From Hyphomicrobiales bacterium (GTDB lineage Bacteria > Pseudomonadota > Alphaproteobacteria > Rhizobiales > Aestuariivirgaceae): a DNA stretch of 32,922 bases. A model generated the notes under the pieces. The model had not been told where the DNA came from. It did not search any database and was given only the letters and a program-made list of their open reading frames with translations. This document shows positions 17,458 to 32,922 of this stretch, piece by piece. The translations under genes and the position numbers were made by a program. Numbering within the stretch: position 1 is the stretch's first letter; the number at the start of each line of letters is the position of its first letter. Where the stretch lies: the NCBI GenBank assembly GCA_027051195.1, contig JALUAB010000239.1:1-32922 (forward strand), given 5' to 3'.

Positions 17458-18234
17458 ATGACCGCGACCGCCATCGTCGATTCGCTGCATTGCTGGCCGG
17501 TGAAGGGTTTCTCGGGAGAGCGGCTGGAGCACATGGATCTGCGGGCACATCAGCCGTATGCGCACGACCGGCTGTGGGCCGTCGAGCGGGCCGGGCCGCT
17601 GTTTGATCCGGACGCACCGCGCCATATCCCCAAGGGCAAGTTTTTCCAGCTGGTGAACACGCCGCGGCTGGCAGAACTGAAGAGCCGATACGACACGGAA
17701 AGCACGCGACTGACGCTGTTGCACGAGGGCCGGGAGGTGGCCTCCGGGGCGTTGAACACGGAAGAGGGCCGGCGCACCATAGAAGACTTTCTGGCCGACT
17801 GGCTGGGCGAGCTGGCGCCCAACCGGCCGCGGGTGGTGGGCATCGGCACGCATCATTTCTTTGACGTGCCGAAACCTTTCGTGTCGCTCATCAACCTGGA
17901 GACGCTGGCGGCTCTGGGCGAGGTCGTGGGCAGGCCGCTGGAGAAAGAACGGGAGCGCTTTCGCGCCAACATCTACGTGCGCGACCTGCCGGCGTGGGCG
18001 GAGGCCGAATGGGAAGGGCGCACGGTGCTGCTGAATGGAAAACCGGCCTTCATCGCCCGGGAGCGCATCGGGCGCTGCGTGGCCACGGAGGTGAATCCGG
18101 AAACGGGCGCGCGGGACGTGGTGATTCCGCGCACAATGCTGCAGGAGCTGGGGCACAAGGATTGCGGACTCTACCTCGAGCCCATCGCGGGTGTGACCCT
18201 GCGGCCCGGCGATACGCTGCAGGTGGCCGACTGA
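17458..18234 (+). CDS. MOSC domain-containing protein
   Basis: N-terminal MOSC_N-like LHCWPVKGFSGERLE; FRANIYVRDLPAWAEAEWEGRTV; RIGRCVATEVNPETGARD. Confidence 0.85.
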   Translation: MTATAIVDSLHCWPVKGFSGERLEHMDLRAHQPYAHDRLWAVERAGPLFDPDAPRHIPKGKFFQLVNTPRLAELKSRYDTESTRLTLLHEGREVASGALNTEEGRRTIEDFLADWLGELAPNRPRVVGIGTHHFFDVPKPFVSLINLETLAALGEVVGRPLEKERERFRANIYVRDLPAWAEAEWEGRTVLLNGKPAFIARERIGRCVATEVNPETGARDVVIPRTMLQELGHKDCGLYLEPIAGVTLRPGDTLQVAD

Positions 18235-18262
18235 CACGCCATGGCTCGCCGAAGATGGCAGG

Positions 18263-18289
18263 GCGCCCGGAGCGGATGGCTCCGGGCGC
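18263..18289. terminator. Strong hairpin between convergent genes; possible shared terminator without U-tract
   Basis: gcgcccggagc-ggatg-gctccgggcgc, perfect 11-bp stem and 5-nt loop, between the MOSC gene (+) and the secreted hypothetical (-). No T run. Confidence 0.5.
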
Positions 18290-18307
18290 AATCGTGCCTG
18301 TCAGGCA

Positions 18308-18892
18308 TCAGGGGGCGGGGCGCACGCGCACGCCCGGGTGAGGTGGCGGAGGGGGCGCGGGCTCCGCCGTCACCGCCGGACGGTGACGGCCGGAGGGCGC
18401 GGGGCGGGCGCTTGCCACGGCGCGCATCGCACGCGCCACGTAACCGCCCCGGTTGCCGACACGGCGGGCCTCGAAGATGAAGGCGCGGCCGAGGTTGTTC
18501 GATTGCCAGATACCCCGGGCGAGACGGTTGCCGACGATGACCTGGCGAATGCGCCCGTTCACGTTCAGCACCCTCACCCGCAGTCCGGGAGCGCGCAGGC
18601 TGATGCGCATGAAACCGTCGCGTCCGACTTCGCCGCGGCGGTTGACGCCGCGATCCAGCCAGACGCATTCGCCGGGGCGTGGAGCATTGGCGCGACGGCC
18701 CGGGCGGGCGCGCAAGCGCATGGTGCCGTTCATGGCGGTGACGACCGGCAGCGGCCCGCGGCAGATCATGGGATAGTAGCCATCGGCGGCTTGCGCGGCA
18801 GGCATGGGAAAGGTCCCGGCGGCAAGCGCCAGCAGGGTGGCGAAAGCGGCGCCGAGAGCATGGCGGTTCATGGTGGAAGTGAAGATGGTCAT
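18308..18892 (-). CDS. Secreted hypothetical protein, Pro-rich C-terminus
   Basis: MTIFTSTMNRHALGAAFATLLALAAGTFPMPAAQA signal peptide; mature domain with YYPMICRGPLPVVTAMNGTMRLRARPG; C-terminal PAPPPPPHPGVRVRPAP. Confidence 0.65.
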   Translation of the reverse strand: MTIFTSTMNRHALGAAFATLLALAAGTFPMPAAQAADGYYPMICRGPLPVVTAMNGTMRLRARPGRRANAPRPGECVWLDRGVNRRGEVGRDGFMRISLRAPGLRVRVLNVNGRIRQVIVGNRLARGIWQSNNLGRAFIFEARRVGNRGGYVARAMRAVASARPAPSGRHRPAVTAEPAPPPPPHPGVRVRPAP

Positions 18893-19011
18893 ATGCAATT
18901 CTCCCCGACAGGATTGCAGGATCACGCCGGAGACGATATCGGCGGCGGGCTGAACCGTGCGTGACCCGCGCATTCATGTGGCGTTCATCGGTTCGGGGGG
19001 CTGGAGGAAGG

Positions 19012-19797
19012 ATGCAGGCGAAAAAGGATGTCAGGCGACGGTTGACGGCGGGGGTGGTGCTGCGCTCCATCGCGCTCAACGTGGCCTTCTACGTGTCCTA
19101 TCCGCTGGTGATGATCGGCGGGTTCTTCTACCTGTTCCTGCCACGGCGCCACGCCATGGGAGCGCTCAGGTGGTGGTCGCGGGTGTTCATCGGCATGTGC
19201 CGGCATCTGGGCGGCATCGAGATGCGCGTTCAAGGCGCGGAGCACATTTCGCACGAGGCGGCGCTGGTGGCGGGCAAGCACCAGTCGTTCTGGGAAACGT
19301 TCGCGCTGTTTCATCTGTTTCCCGACCCGGCCATCGTGCTGAAGAAGGAGCTGGTGCACATTCCGCTGGTGGGATGGTTCATCCGCAAGTTCAGGCACAT
19401 CCTGGTGCAGCGCGAGGCCGGGCCGAAGGCGCTGAAGGACCTCATCCGCCAGGGCGAGGAGGCCATCCGCGAGGGGCGGCAGATCATCATCTTTCCCGAG
19501 GGGCACCGCATGCCCGTTTACGCCGCGCCGGACTACAAGCCGGGAGTGGCGGCGTTGTATGCCAAACTGGGAGTGCCATGCGTGCCATTCGCGCTTAACG
19601 CAGGGGTGTTCTGGCCGCGGCGCACCTTCTGGCGCTGGCCGGGAACGATCACCGTGCGCTTTCTGCCGGCCATCGAGCCGGGACTGCCGCGGCGGGAATT
19701 CATGCGGCGGCTGGAAGAGGCCATCGAGCCGGCGACGCGGGAGCTGGTGGAGGAGGGTGTGGCGCAATTGCGGGCGCACGGATTGCTGGTCGAGTGA
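19012..19797 (+). CDS. plsC: 1-acyl-sn-glycerol-3-phosphate acyltransferase
   Basis: LVAGKHQSFWETFALF (variant of the acyltransferase Hx4D box), IIIFPEGHRMPVYAAPDYKPGVAALYAKLGVPCVPFALNAGVFWPRR. ATG 19012 preceded by ggaggaagg. Confidence 0.88.
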   Translation: MQAKKDVRRRLTAGVVLRSIALNVAFYVSYPLVMIGGFFYLFLPRRHAMGALRWWSRVFIGMCRHLGGIEMRVQGAEHISHEAALVAGKHQSFWETFALFHLFPDPAIVLKKELVHIPLVGWFIRKFRHILVQREAGPKALKDLIRQGEEAIREGRQIIIFPEGHRMPVYAAPDYKPGVAALYAKLGVPCVPFALNAGVFWPRRTFWRWPGTITVRFLPAIEPGLPRREFMRRLEEAIEPATRELVEEGVAQLRAHGLLVE

Positions 19798-19890
19798 GGC
19801 GCGCTTTCGGCGGCGACAAATCGTCCATGGCGCCTGTCGCGGATGCTTCCCATATTCCGCTATATTATGGAGTGAAGACGGCGCAATTTC

Positions 19891-23161
<3,271 letters not shown>

Positions 23162-23244
23162 GCTTCCGTCGTCTTGCCCCAAGCCCTTGACAAGAACGCT
23201 CATCTGCCACAGCCAGAGGCAGGACTTCTTCATGGATCCGGCGC

Positions 23245-24402
23245 ATGACCCATCCCTTGCAACAGGCGCGGCGGGTGGTGGTGAAGGTGGGCTCAGCCCT
23301 GCTGGTGGAGGCGGAGAGCGGGCGGCTGAAGCAGGATTGGCTGCGTTCGCTCACCGATGACCTCGCCACCCTGCACGAAGGCGGCGCGGACGTGCTGGTG
23401 GTTTCCTCCGGCGCGGTGGCGCTGGGCGCGCGTCTGTTGGGCGTGCCGCTGAAGCGCGAGAAACGGCGGCTGGAAGAAAGCCAGGCGGCCGCCGCGGTGG
23501 GGCAGATCGCCTTGGCGCGGGCCTGGGCGGATGCTTTCGCCCTGCATGGCATCGTCGCCGCGCAGGTGCTGCTCACGCTCACCGACACGGAGGAACGCCG
23601 CCGCTATCTGAACGCGCGGGCGACGCTGGGCACGTTGCTGAAACGCCGCGCCGCGCCGGTCATCAACGAGAACGACACGGTGGCCACGGACGAGATCCGC
23701 TATGGCGACAACGACCGGCTGGCGGCGCGAGTGGCTTCCATGATGCGGGCGGACTGCCTGGTGCTGCTCTCCGACGTGGACGGGCTCTACACCGCGCCGC
23801 CGGGTGAGCCGGGCGCGCGGCACATTCCGGTGGTGCACGCGCTCACCGAGGACATCTTCGCCATGGCCGGAGAGGCGAGGACTCCGGTGGGGTCAGGTGG
23901 CATGAAGACGAAGCTGGAAGCGGCGCGCATCGCCACCGCTTCCGGTGCGCACATGATCATCGCCGACGGACACGCGGCGCATCCCATCCGTCGCATTCTT
24001 GACGGGGCGCGGCACACATGGTTCAAGGCGCAGGGCGGCTCGCTGGCGGCGCGCAAACGCTGGATCGCCGGGGTGTTGGCGCCGGCGGGCAGCGTCGTCG
24101 TGGATGCCGGCGCGGTGCGGGCGCTGAGGCAGAATCGATCGCTGCTGCCGGTGGGCGTGATCCGGGCGCAGGGCGATTTCCACCGCGGCGACGCGGTGCG
24201 CGTTCTGGACGAGCAGGGGCGCGAGCTGGGGCGTGGCATCGTGCTCTACGACCGCGCCGACGTGGATCGCATCCGCCGCCGCCGTTCCGAGGAAATCGAA
24301 TCCATCCTTGGCTATCCGCCGCGCGCCGCGCTCATTCACAAGGACGACCTCGTGCTCACAGGCGAACAGGAAACCGAATCGGAGGAAGGCGCCGCACCAT
24401 GA
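23245..24402 (+). CDS. proB: Glutamate 5-kinase
   Basis: [74 protein letters not shown]-terminal PUA domain. Confidence 0.96.
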   Translation: MTHPLQQARRVVVKVGSALLVEAESGRLKQDWLRSLTDDLATLHEGGADVLVVSSGAVALGARLLGVPLKREKRRLEESQAAAAVGQIALARAWADAFALHGIVAAQVLLTLTDTEERRRYLNARATLGTLLKRRAAPVINENDTVATDEIRYGDNDRLAARVASMMRADCLVLLSDVDGLYTAPPGEPGARHIPVVHALTEDIFAMAGEARTPVGSGGMKTKLEAARIATASGAHMIIADGHAAHPIRRILDGARHTWFKAQGGSLAARKRWIAGVLAPAGSVVVDAGAVRALRQNRSLLPVGVIRAQGDFHRGDAVRVLDEQGRELGRGIVLYDRADVDRIRRRRSEEIESILGYPPRAALIHKDDLVLTGEQETESEEGAAP

Positions 24403-25673
24403 CCGGACATCGCGACATTCCCGCCCTGATGCTGGAGCTGGGGCGCAAGGCCCGCGCCGCCACGCAGGCGCTGGCCGACGCTTCCACCGAGGCCAAGAAC
24501 GCGGCGCTCGATGCCGTGGCCGCGGCTATCGGGGAAAAGCGCGACGATATTCTCGCCGCCAACGAGCGCGACGTGGCGGCGGCGCGCGAGCGGGGGCGGC
24601 CGGACGCCTTCATCGACCGGCTGACGCTGGACGAAAGGCGCATCGATTCCATCATCGACAGCCTGAGAGTCATCCGCGATCTGCCTGATCCCGTCGGTTC
24701 CGTTATCGACGCGTGGGAGCGCCCCAATGGGCTGCGGATATCGCGGGTGCGGGTACCGCTGGGCGTCATCGGCATCATCTACGAGGCGCGTCCCAACGTG
24801 ACGGTGGATGCAGGGGCGCTGTGCATGAAATCCGGCAACGCGGTGATTCTGCGTGGCGGATCGGACAGCTTCCATTCCTCCGCCGTGCTGGTGGACTGCC
24901 TGCGGCAGGGGCTGCGGCAGGCGGGCCTGCCGGAGGACGCCATCCAGATGGTGCCGGTGACCGACCGGGCGGCGGCAGGCGAGATGTTGCGCGGGCTCAA
25001 TGGCAACATTGATGTGATCGTGCCGCGCGGTGGCAAGTCGCTGGTGGCGCGGGTGCAGGAAGAGGCGCGGGTGCCGGTGTTCGCGCACCTGGAGGGGCTG
25101 TGCCACACCTACATCGACCGCGATGCCGACGTGGATAAGGCGGTGAAGGTGACGGTGAACGCCAAGATGCGCAGGCCCGGCATCTGCGGCGCGACGGAAA
25201 CGGCGCTGGTGGACGCCGCCGGGGCGGAGCGGCTGCTGGCGCCGGTGGTGAAGGCGTTGCTGGAGGCGGGCTGCGAGGTGCGTGGCGATGCGGCGACGCA
25301 GACGGTGGACGCGCGGGTGAAGCCGGCGACGGAAGAGGACTGGCGCACGGAATATCTCGCTCCCATCATCTCGGTGAGGGTGGTGGACGGCGTGGAGGAG
25401 GCCATCGCGCACATTCGCGAATACGGCTCCGGGCACACCGATGCCATCATCACCGAAAACATGGAAACGGCGGAGAAGTTCCTGAAGGAGGTGGACAGCG
25501 CCATCGTGCTGCACAACGCCTCCACCCAGTTCGCCGACGGCGGCGAGTTCGGGTTCGGGGCGGAGATCGGTATCGCCACAGGGCGCATTCATGCGCGCGG
25601 CCCGGTGGGGCTGGAGCAGCTCACCATCTTCAAGTATCAGCTGCGCGGCGACGGCCAGACGCGGCCGGCGTGA
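24399..25673 (+). CDS. proA: Gamma-glutamyl phosphate reductase
   Basis: [91 protein letters not shown] overlap with proB. Confidence 0.97.
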   Translation: MTGHRDIPALMLELGRKARAATQALADASTEAKNAALDAVAAAIGEKRDDILAANERDVAAARERGRPDAFIDRLTLDERRIDSIIDSLRVIRDLPDPVGSVIDAWERPNGLRISRVRVPLGVIGIIYEARPNVTVDAGALCMKSGNAVILRGGSDSFHSSAVLVDCLRQGLRQAGLPEDAIQMVPVTDRAAAGEMLRGLNGNIDVIVPRGGKSLVARVQEEARVPVFAHLEGLCHTYIDRDADVDKAVKVTVNAKMRRPGICGATETALVDAAGAERLLAPVVKALLEAGCEVRGDAATQTVDARVKPATEEDWRTEYLAPIISVRVVDGVEEAIAHIREYGSGHTDAIITENMETAEKFLKEVDSAIVLHNASTQFADGGEFGFGAEIGIATGRIHARGPVGLEQLTIFKYQLRGDGQTRPA

Positions 25674-25785
25674 AAGGCCGCTCGTTGCACCTTCCGACAA
25701 CTTGACTCGCTCAGGCGCCCGGGGTTTCATTGCAGGCGGGAGGACGGGTCCTTTTGCATGCACGAATCACGCGGGGGAGAGCGCA

Positions 25786-25802
25786 TTAGCGTGAAATTAA
25801 CC
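25786..25802. promoter_or_regulatory. CtrA-like box TTAG-N7-TTAACC
   Basis: ttag cgtgaaa ttaacc; one mismatch to TTAA-N7-TTAAC; in the 363-bp gap upstream of the DUF882 peptidase gene. Confidence 0.4.
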
Positions 25803-26036
25803 ACCATCGGGGTTTCATGGCGTCGGCGACGGGTTTGTCTCGCCGGCATTGGAGGCGCCCAAAGGTAGCCTTATTTGTGTGCGAGAAGGAATCGTGAAGG
25901 CCCGAACGGGGGGCTTCATTCGTTCTTTGACCTGCCGTCACCTGGGGCCGCAACGCGGTTTGCGCGTGATTGCGGCTGAGCGGTCGGACAGCCGGCTGCG
26001 AGAGAAACACAACAGGCCGGGAAGGGGTGGCTGCTG

Positions 26037-27542
26037 ATGTGTGTGCTGGATGAGGACAAGGACGGCAGCGTATCTGCACAGTCGGCGTCCTCGGCGTTTC
26101 TGAGGGCGCTGGGCGCGGCGTTGGGCGGCGTGGTGTTCCTGAGCGCGGGAATGGCGCAGGCCAATGCCGCGGAACGCACCCTCTCCATGTATCATGTGCA
26201 TACCAAGGAGCGCATCACCGTCACCTACTGGCGCGACGGCCGGTTCATTCCCTCCGCCCTGCGCAAGCTGAACTGGTTCCTGCGCGACTGGCGCAAGAAC
26301 AGACCCGTGCGCATGGATCCGCGCACCATTGACCTCATCTGGAAGCTGCACGCGGATCTGGGCTCCAAAAAGCCGATTCACATCATCTCCGGCCATCGTT
26401 CCGCCGCCACCAACGCCATGCTGCGCCGCATCGGGCGCAAGGTGGCCAGGCGTTCGCGGCACATCACCGGCCAGGCCATCGACTTCCGCTTCCCCGACGT
26501 GCCCACGTGGAAGGTGCGCAATCTGGCGCTGGCCTATGGCATCGGTGGCGTTGGCTATTATGGCAGGAACGGCTTCGTGCACGTGGACACGGGCAAGGTG
26601 CGCCACTGGCCACGCATGCCGGCCTACAAGGTGGCCAGCATCGTTCGCCAGTATCGCCGTTACATCGGCCGCGGCTGGAAACGTGGTCAGGGCGGTGGCA
26701 CCATCATGATCGCATCGCGCAACAAGAACCACAACTTCAACCGCCGCGCCGGAAACGTGCTGCGGCTGGCGAAGGCGCGCAAGGGCGGCGCGGTGGCGCA
26801 GGCGGTCAAGAGCCGCAAGAACACCAGGCCCATTCCGCTGCCCGGCGTGAAGCCGGTATTGCTGGCCGCCGCCGGCGGCAAGGCGCTTCCCGCGCGAGAT
26901 GCCATGAAGCCGGCCGTGACGCCGCAAGCCATGCCGACGCCCAGGCCGCGCCCCTACGAGGTGCTGGTGATGGCTGCGGCGCGCATGGAGGTGACGCCGG
27001 CCTCGGCGCCAGCCACCATCACCAATTTCGCGAAGGCCAACAGCACGCGTGATCCCATCGGCGTGGTGATCGCCAGCCTGCCGAAAGAAACAGCGGGCAT
27101 GGTGGAGGTTGAAAGTACGGGCGTCGGCCCGGATGGCATTGCGCGGCGTTATCCGCGGGTGATTCGCAGCGGCAAGGGTGACTTGGCGGTGGCGTTGTCC
27201 AACGGGGTTGCACGCGGCGTGCCGGTGGTGGACGATCTGGCGCGCGTGCGCAACGCTTCCGGCAAGGGCGACATGATGGCGGTTTCGCGCATCGATGCAG
27301 TGCCCGAAATGCTGCAGGGGCGCACCGGCGCGCCGGTGCTGGGCGATGTGCAGCAGGCCGGCATGTATTGGCCGGGCCTGAGAGTTTCCGCTGGCCCGCA
27401 GCGGGGCGTTCCGCAGCGGGTGAACCGGGCGGAAAAGGGCGATCTGCTCACGGGGGCGCTGATGCCGGAAGGCGTGCGCAAGGCAGCGCTGCGTGAAGGT
27501 GCGCTGCATGCGGGTCGTCTGCAACCGATCTCCTTCCGTTGA
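26037..27542 (+). CDS. DUF882/YcbK-type (M15-like) peptidase with long C-terminal extension
   Basis: Signal-like N-terminus; TLSMYHVHTKERITVTYWRDGRF, IHIISGHRSAATNAMLRR, HITGQAIDFRFPDVPTWKVRNLALAYGIGGVGYYGRNGFVHVDTGKVRHW. Confidence 0.85.
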   Translation: MCVLDEDKDGSVSAQSASSAFLRALGAALGGVVFLSAGMAQANAAERTLSMYHVHTKERITVTYWRDGRFIPSALRKLNWFLRDWRKNRPVRMDPRTIDLIWKLHADLGSKKPIHIISGHRSAATNAMLRRIGRKVARRSRHITGQAIDFRFPDVPTWKVRNLALAYGIGGVGYYGRNGFVHVDTGKVRHWPRMPAYKVASIVRQYRRYIGRGWKRGQGGGTIMIASRNKNHNFNRRAGNVLRLAKARKGGAVAQAVKSRKNTRPIPLPGVKPVLLAAAGGKALPARDAMKPAVTPQAMPTPRPRPYEVLVMAAARMEVTPASAPATITNFAKANSTRDPIGVVIASLPKETAGMVEVESTGVGPDGIARRYPRVIRSGKGDLAVALSNGVARGVPVVDDLARVRNASGKGDMMAVSRIDAVPEMLQGRTGAPVLGDVQQAGMYWPGLRVSAGPQRGVPQRVNRAEKGDLLTGALMPEGVRKAALREGALHAGRLQPISFR

Positions 27543-27570
27543 GTCATCTTTCCGCGCGGGCGGGAATGGC

Positions 27571-27600
27571 AAGAAAAAAGCCGCCTCGTGTGAAGGCGGC
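27571..27600 (-). terminator. Rho-independent terminator of the atpHAGDC operon
   Basis: On the minus strand gccgcct-tcacacg-aggcggc followed by TTTTTTCTT; 34 bp downstream of the atpC stop. Confidence 0.88.
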
Positions 27601-27633
27601 CTTGTCGCATCGCTTCCGGGTTTCGCGCCGGGA

Positions 27634-28044
27634 TCAGAATCCGGTTTCCAGCGCCGTTTGCAGGGCGCGCAGAAAATCCAGGCGCTCCGCCAGCTTGCGA
27701 TGCTCTTCCTCGTTGCGGGCGTCCTGCAAGTCTTCCTCGGCCCAGCGGATTTCGCGCTGTAATTTCTCGGCGTCGAACTGTTCCAGCGGCATGGCGTATT
27801 CCGCCAGAACGCTCATCTCGTCGCCGCCAACCTCCACGTAGCCACCGCGCACGAAGAACTGCGTCTCGGCGTTGGAAATCTCGGTGATGCGCAGCACACC
27901 GGGGCGCAGGATGGAAAGCACCGGCGCATGGCCGGGGCGCACCTCGAAGTAGCCCTCCAGCCCCGGAACCAGCACCTCGCGCACCATGCGCGAAGCCAGC
28001 TCCTTCTCAGGGCTCACCAGCTCCAGTTTCAGTGCATCGGCCAT
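27634..28044 (-). CDS. atpC: F0F1 ATP synthase epsilon subunit
   Basis: MADALKLELVSPEKELASRMVREVLVPGLEGYFEVRPGHAPVLSILRPGVL...FFVRGGYVEVGGDEMSVLAEYA. Confidence 0.95.
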   Translation of the reverse strand: MADALKLELVSPEKELASRMVREVLVPGLEGYFEVRPGHAPVLSILRPGVLRITEISNAETQFFVRGGYVEVGGDEMSVLAEYAMPLEQFDAEKLQREIRWAEEDLQDARNEEEHRKLAERLDFLRALQTALETGF

Positions 28045-28083
28045 GTTTTCCATTCCCGCCCGTTACGTGGCCCGACAACCGGG

Positions 28084-30476
<2,393 letters not shown>

Positions 30477-30509
30477 GGCGCCCGTTCCATCCGTTCAGGC
30501 CGGTTGCCC

Positions 30510-32045
<1,536 letters not shown>

Positions 32046-32050
32046 TTCTC

Positions 32051-32608
32051 CTAGACCCCTTTCAGCGCACTTTTCAGGGTATCGAGCCGATGTCTGACGG
32101 AGGCATCGATCATGCGCGAGCCAATGCGCAGCACCAGCCCGCCGATGATGTCCGGATCGACGGTATTGACGATGTCCACCTTGCGGTCGAGTGCTTTCTT
32201 CAGCATGCCGGCCAGCCTCTTTTGCGCGGCGGCGCTCATGGGTTCGGCGGTGATGGCCACCACCTCCATCTCGCCGCGGCGCTCGGCCAGCAGCCGCTGA
32301 TAGGCGGTGATGACACCGGGCAGCAGCGCCAGCCGGCGATTGGCGATGAGGGTATCGACGATGCGGCGCGTCAGGTCGTGTGCCTTCAGCCCGTCGAGAA
32401 CGGCATGCAGGACGGCGCGCTGCTGCGCGGCCTTGTAGAGCGGCGAACGGATGAAGCGGAAAAGATCTTCCGATTCTTCCAGCGCAGCCTCCAGCGACCG
32501 CAGGTCGCGCTCCACGGCGTCGATCGCGCCGGCCTCTGCAGCCAGCTCCAGCAACGCCTTGGCGTAGCGCCCGGCGGCGCCGGCGGATGTCGCGGATGTA
32601 TGCGCCAT
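32051..32608 (-). CDS. atpH: F0F1 ATP synthase delta subunit
   Basis: [27 protein letters not shown]...[48 protein letters not shown]. Confidence 0.95.
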   Translation of the reverse strand: MAHTSATSAGAAGRYAKALLELAAEAGAIDAVERDLRSLEAALEESEDLFRFIRSPLYKAAQQRAVLHAVLDGLKAHDLTRRIVDTLIANRRLALLPGVITAYQRLLAERRGEMEVVAITAEPMSAAAQKRLAGMLKKALDRKVDIVNTVDPDIIGGLVLRIGSRMIDASVRHRLDTLKSALKGV

Positions 32609-32853
32609 TTCGTCCGCTGTCGCTCGTTTGCCCCAGAAATTCCACCGGCCCCGTGCCCGGCTGGCTGGCGCCCCGTCCCCGCGGCCGTTCGCACCCGAAA
32701 GAGGGCAGGAAGTCACGGTTGGCGCAGGGGCTTTCCGGCGCCGCGCGTTCTCTAACACAGGGGGCATGGGGGTGCAACACATTGCACAAGATGTGTGCAT
32801 CCATGTCGCACATGCCGGCAGTGCGCCTGATGCATGGCTTTTGGGGCGCATCT

Positions 32854-32915
32854 CCCGCCTCCCCGCGCCCCCGGTTTCGTTGGCACGAGGTTGGGCGGGG
32901 GTGCGGGGAGGCGGG
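32854..32915. repeat. GC-rich palindrome, copy 3 (divergent, shortened) of the intergenic family
   Basis: Left 32854-32873 cccgcctccccgcgcccccg, right 32896-32915 cgggggtgcggggaggcggg (19/20 paired, the other G-T); the gap ends in cacgaggttggg, matching the copy 2 loop/right-arm junction with a 3-nt deletion. Confidence 0.7.
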
Positions 32916-32922
32916 CCGGGTT

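Noticed and set aside
19798-19890. Cobalamin riboswitch or NrdR box before nrdJ
   Set aside because: The gap is short and no B12-box or ACACNATATNTNGTGT-like pair could be recognised; only an AT-rich possible promoter.

Overview
This 32.9-kb, GC-rich window looks like a chromosomal segment of an alphaproteobacterium. It is almost entirely housekeeping and metabolic genes; I saw no phage, transposase, CRISPR array, restriction-modification genes, rRNA or tRNA. In order: 3' end of a 3-hydroxyacyl-CoA dehydrogenase (+); ruvA and ruvC (-); leuD and leuB (+); rppH and a divergent polysaccharide deacetylase (-); an XRE regulator and a sphingolipid-type cluster (serine palmitoyltransferase, acyl carrier protein, NAD-dependent epimerase, MarR regulator; -); a branched-chain-type amino-acid ABC transporter (livJ/K-H-M-G-F, +); M23 peptidase, Hsp33, MOSC protein (+); a small secreted hypothetical (-); PlsC, B12-dependent ribonucleotide reductase, obgE, proB, proA, DUF882 peptidase (+); and the F1 ATP synthase operon atpHAGDC (-) with a clear rho-independent terminator. 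No radically new system is evident. The points most worth following up are: (1) the compact MarR-epimerase-ACP-SPT(-XRE) operon, which resembles bacterial ceramide biosynthesis; (2) an inverted-repeat pair in the marR/liv divergent intergenic region; (3) a family of three GC-rich palindromes with a conserved loop and a compensatory stem change; (4) a REP-like inverted pair between leuD and leuB; (5) two CtrA-like boxes upstream of two different peptidoglycan peptidase genes. All functional assignments come from reading translated motifs, not from database searches.
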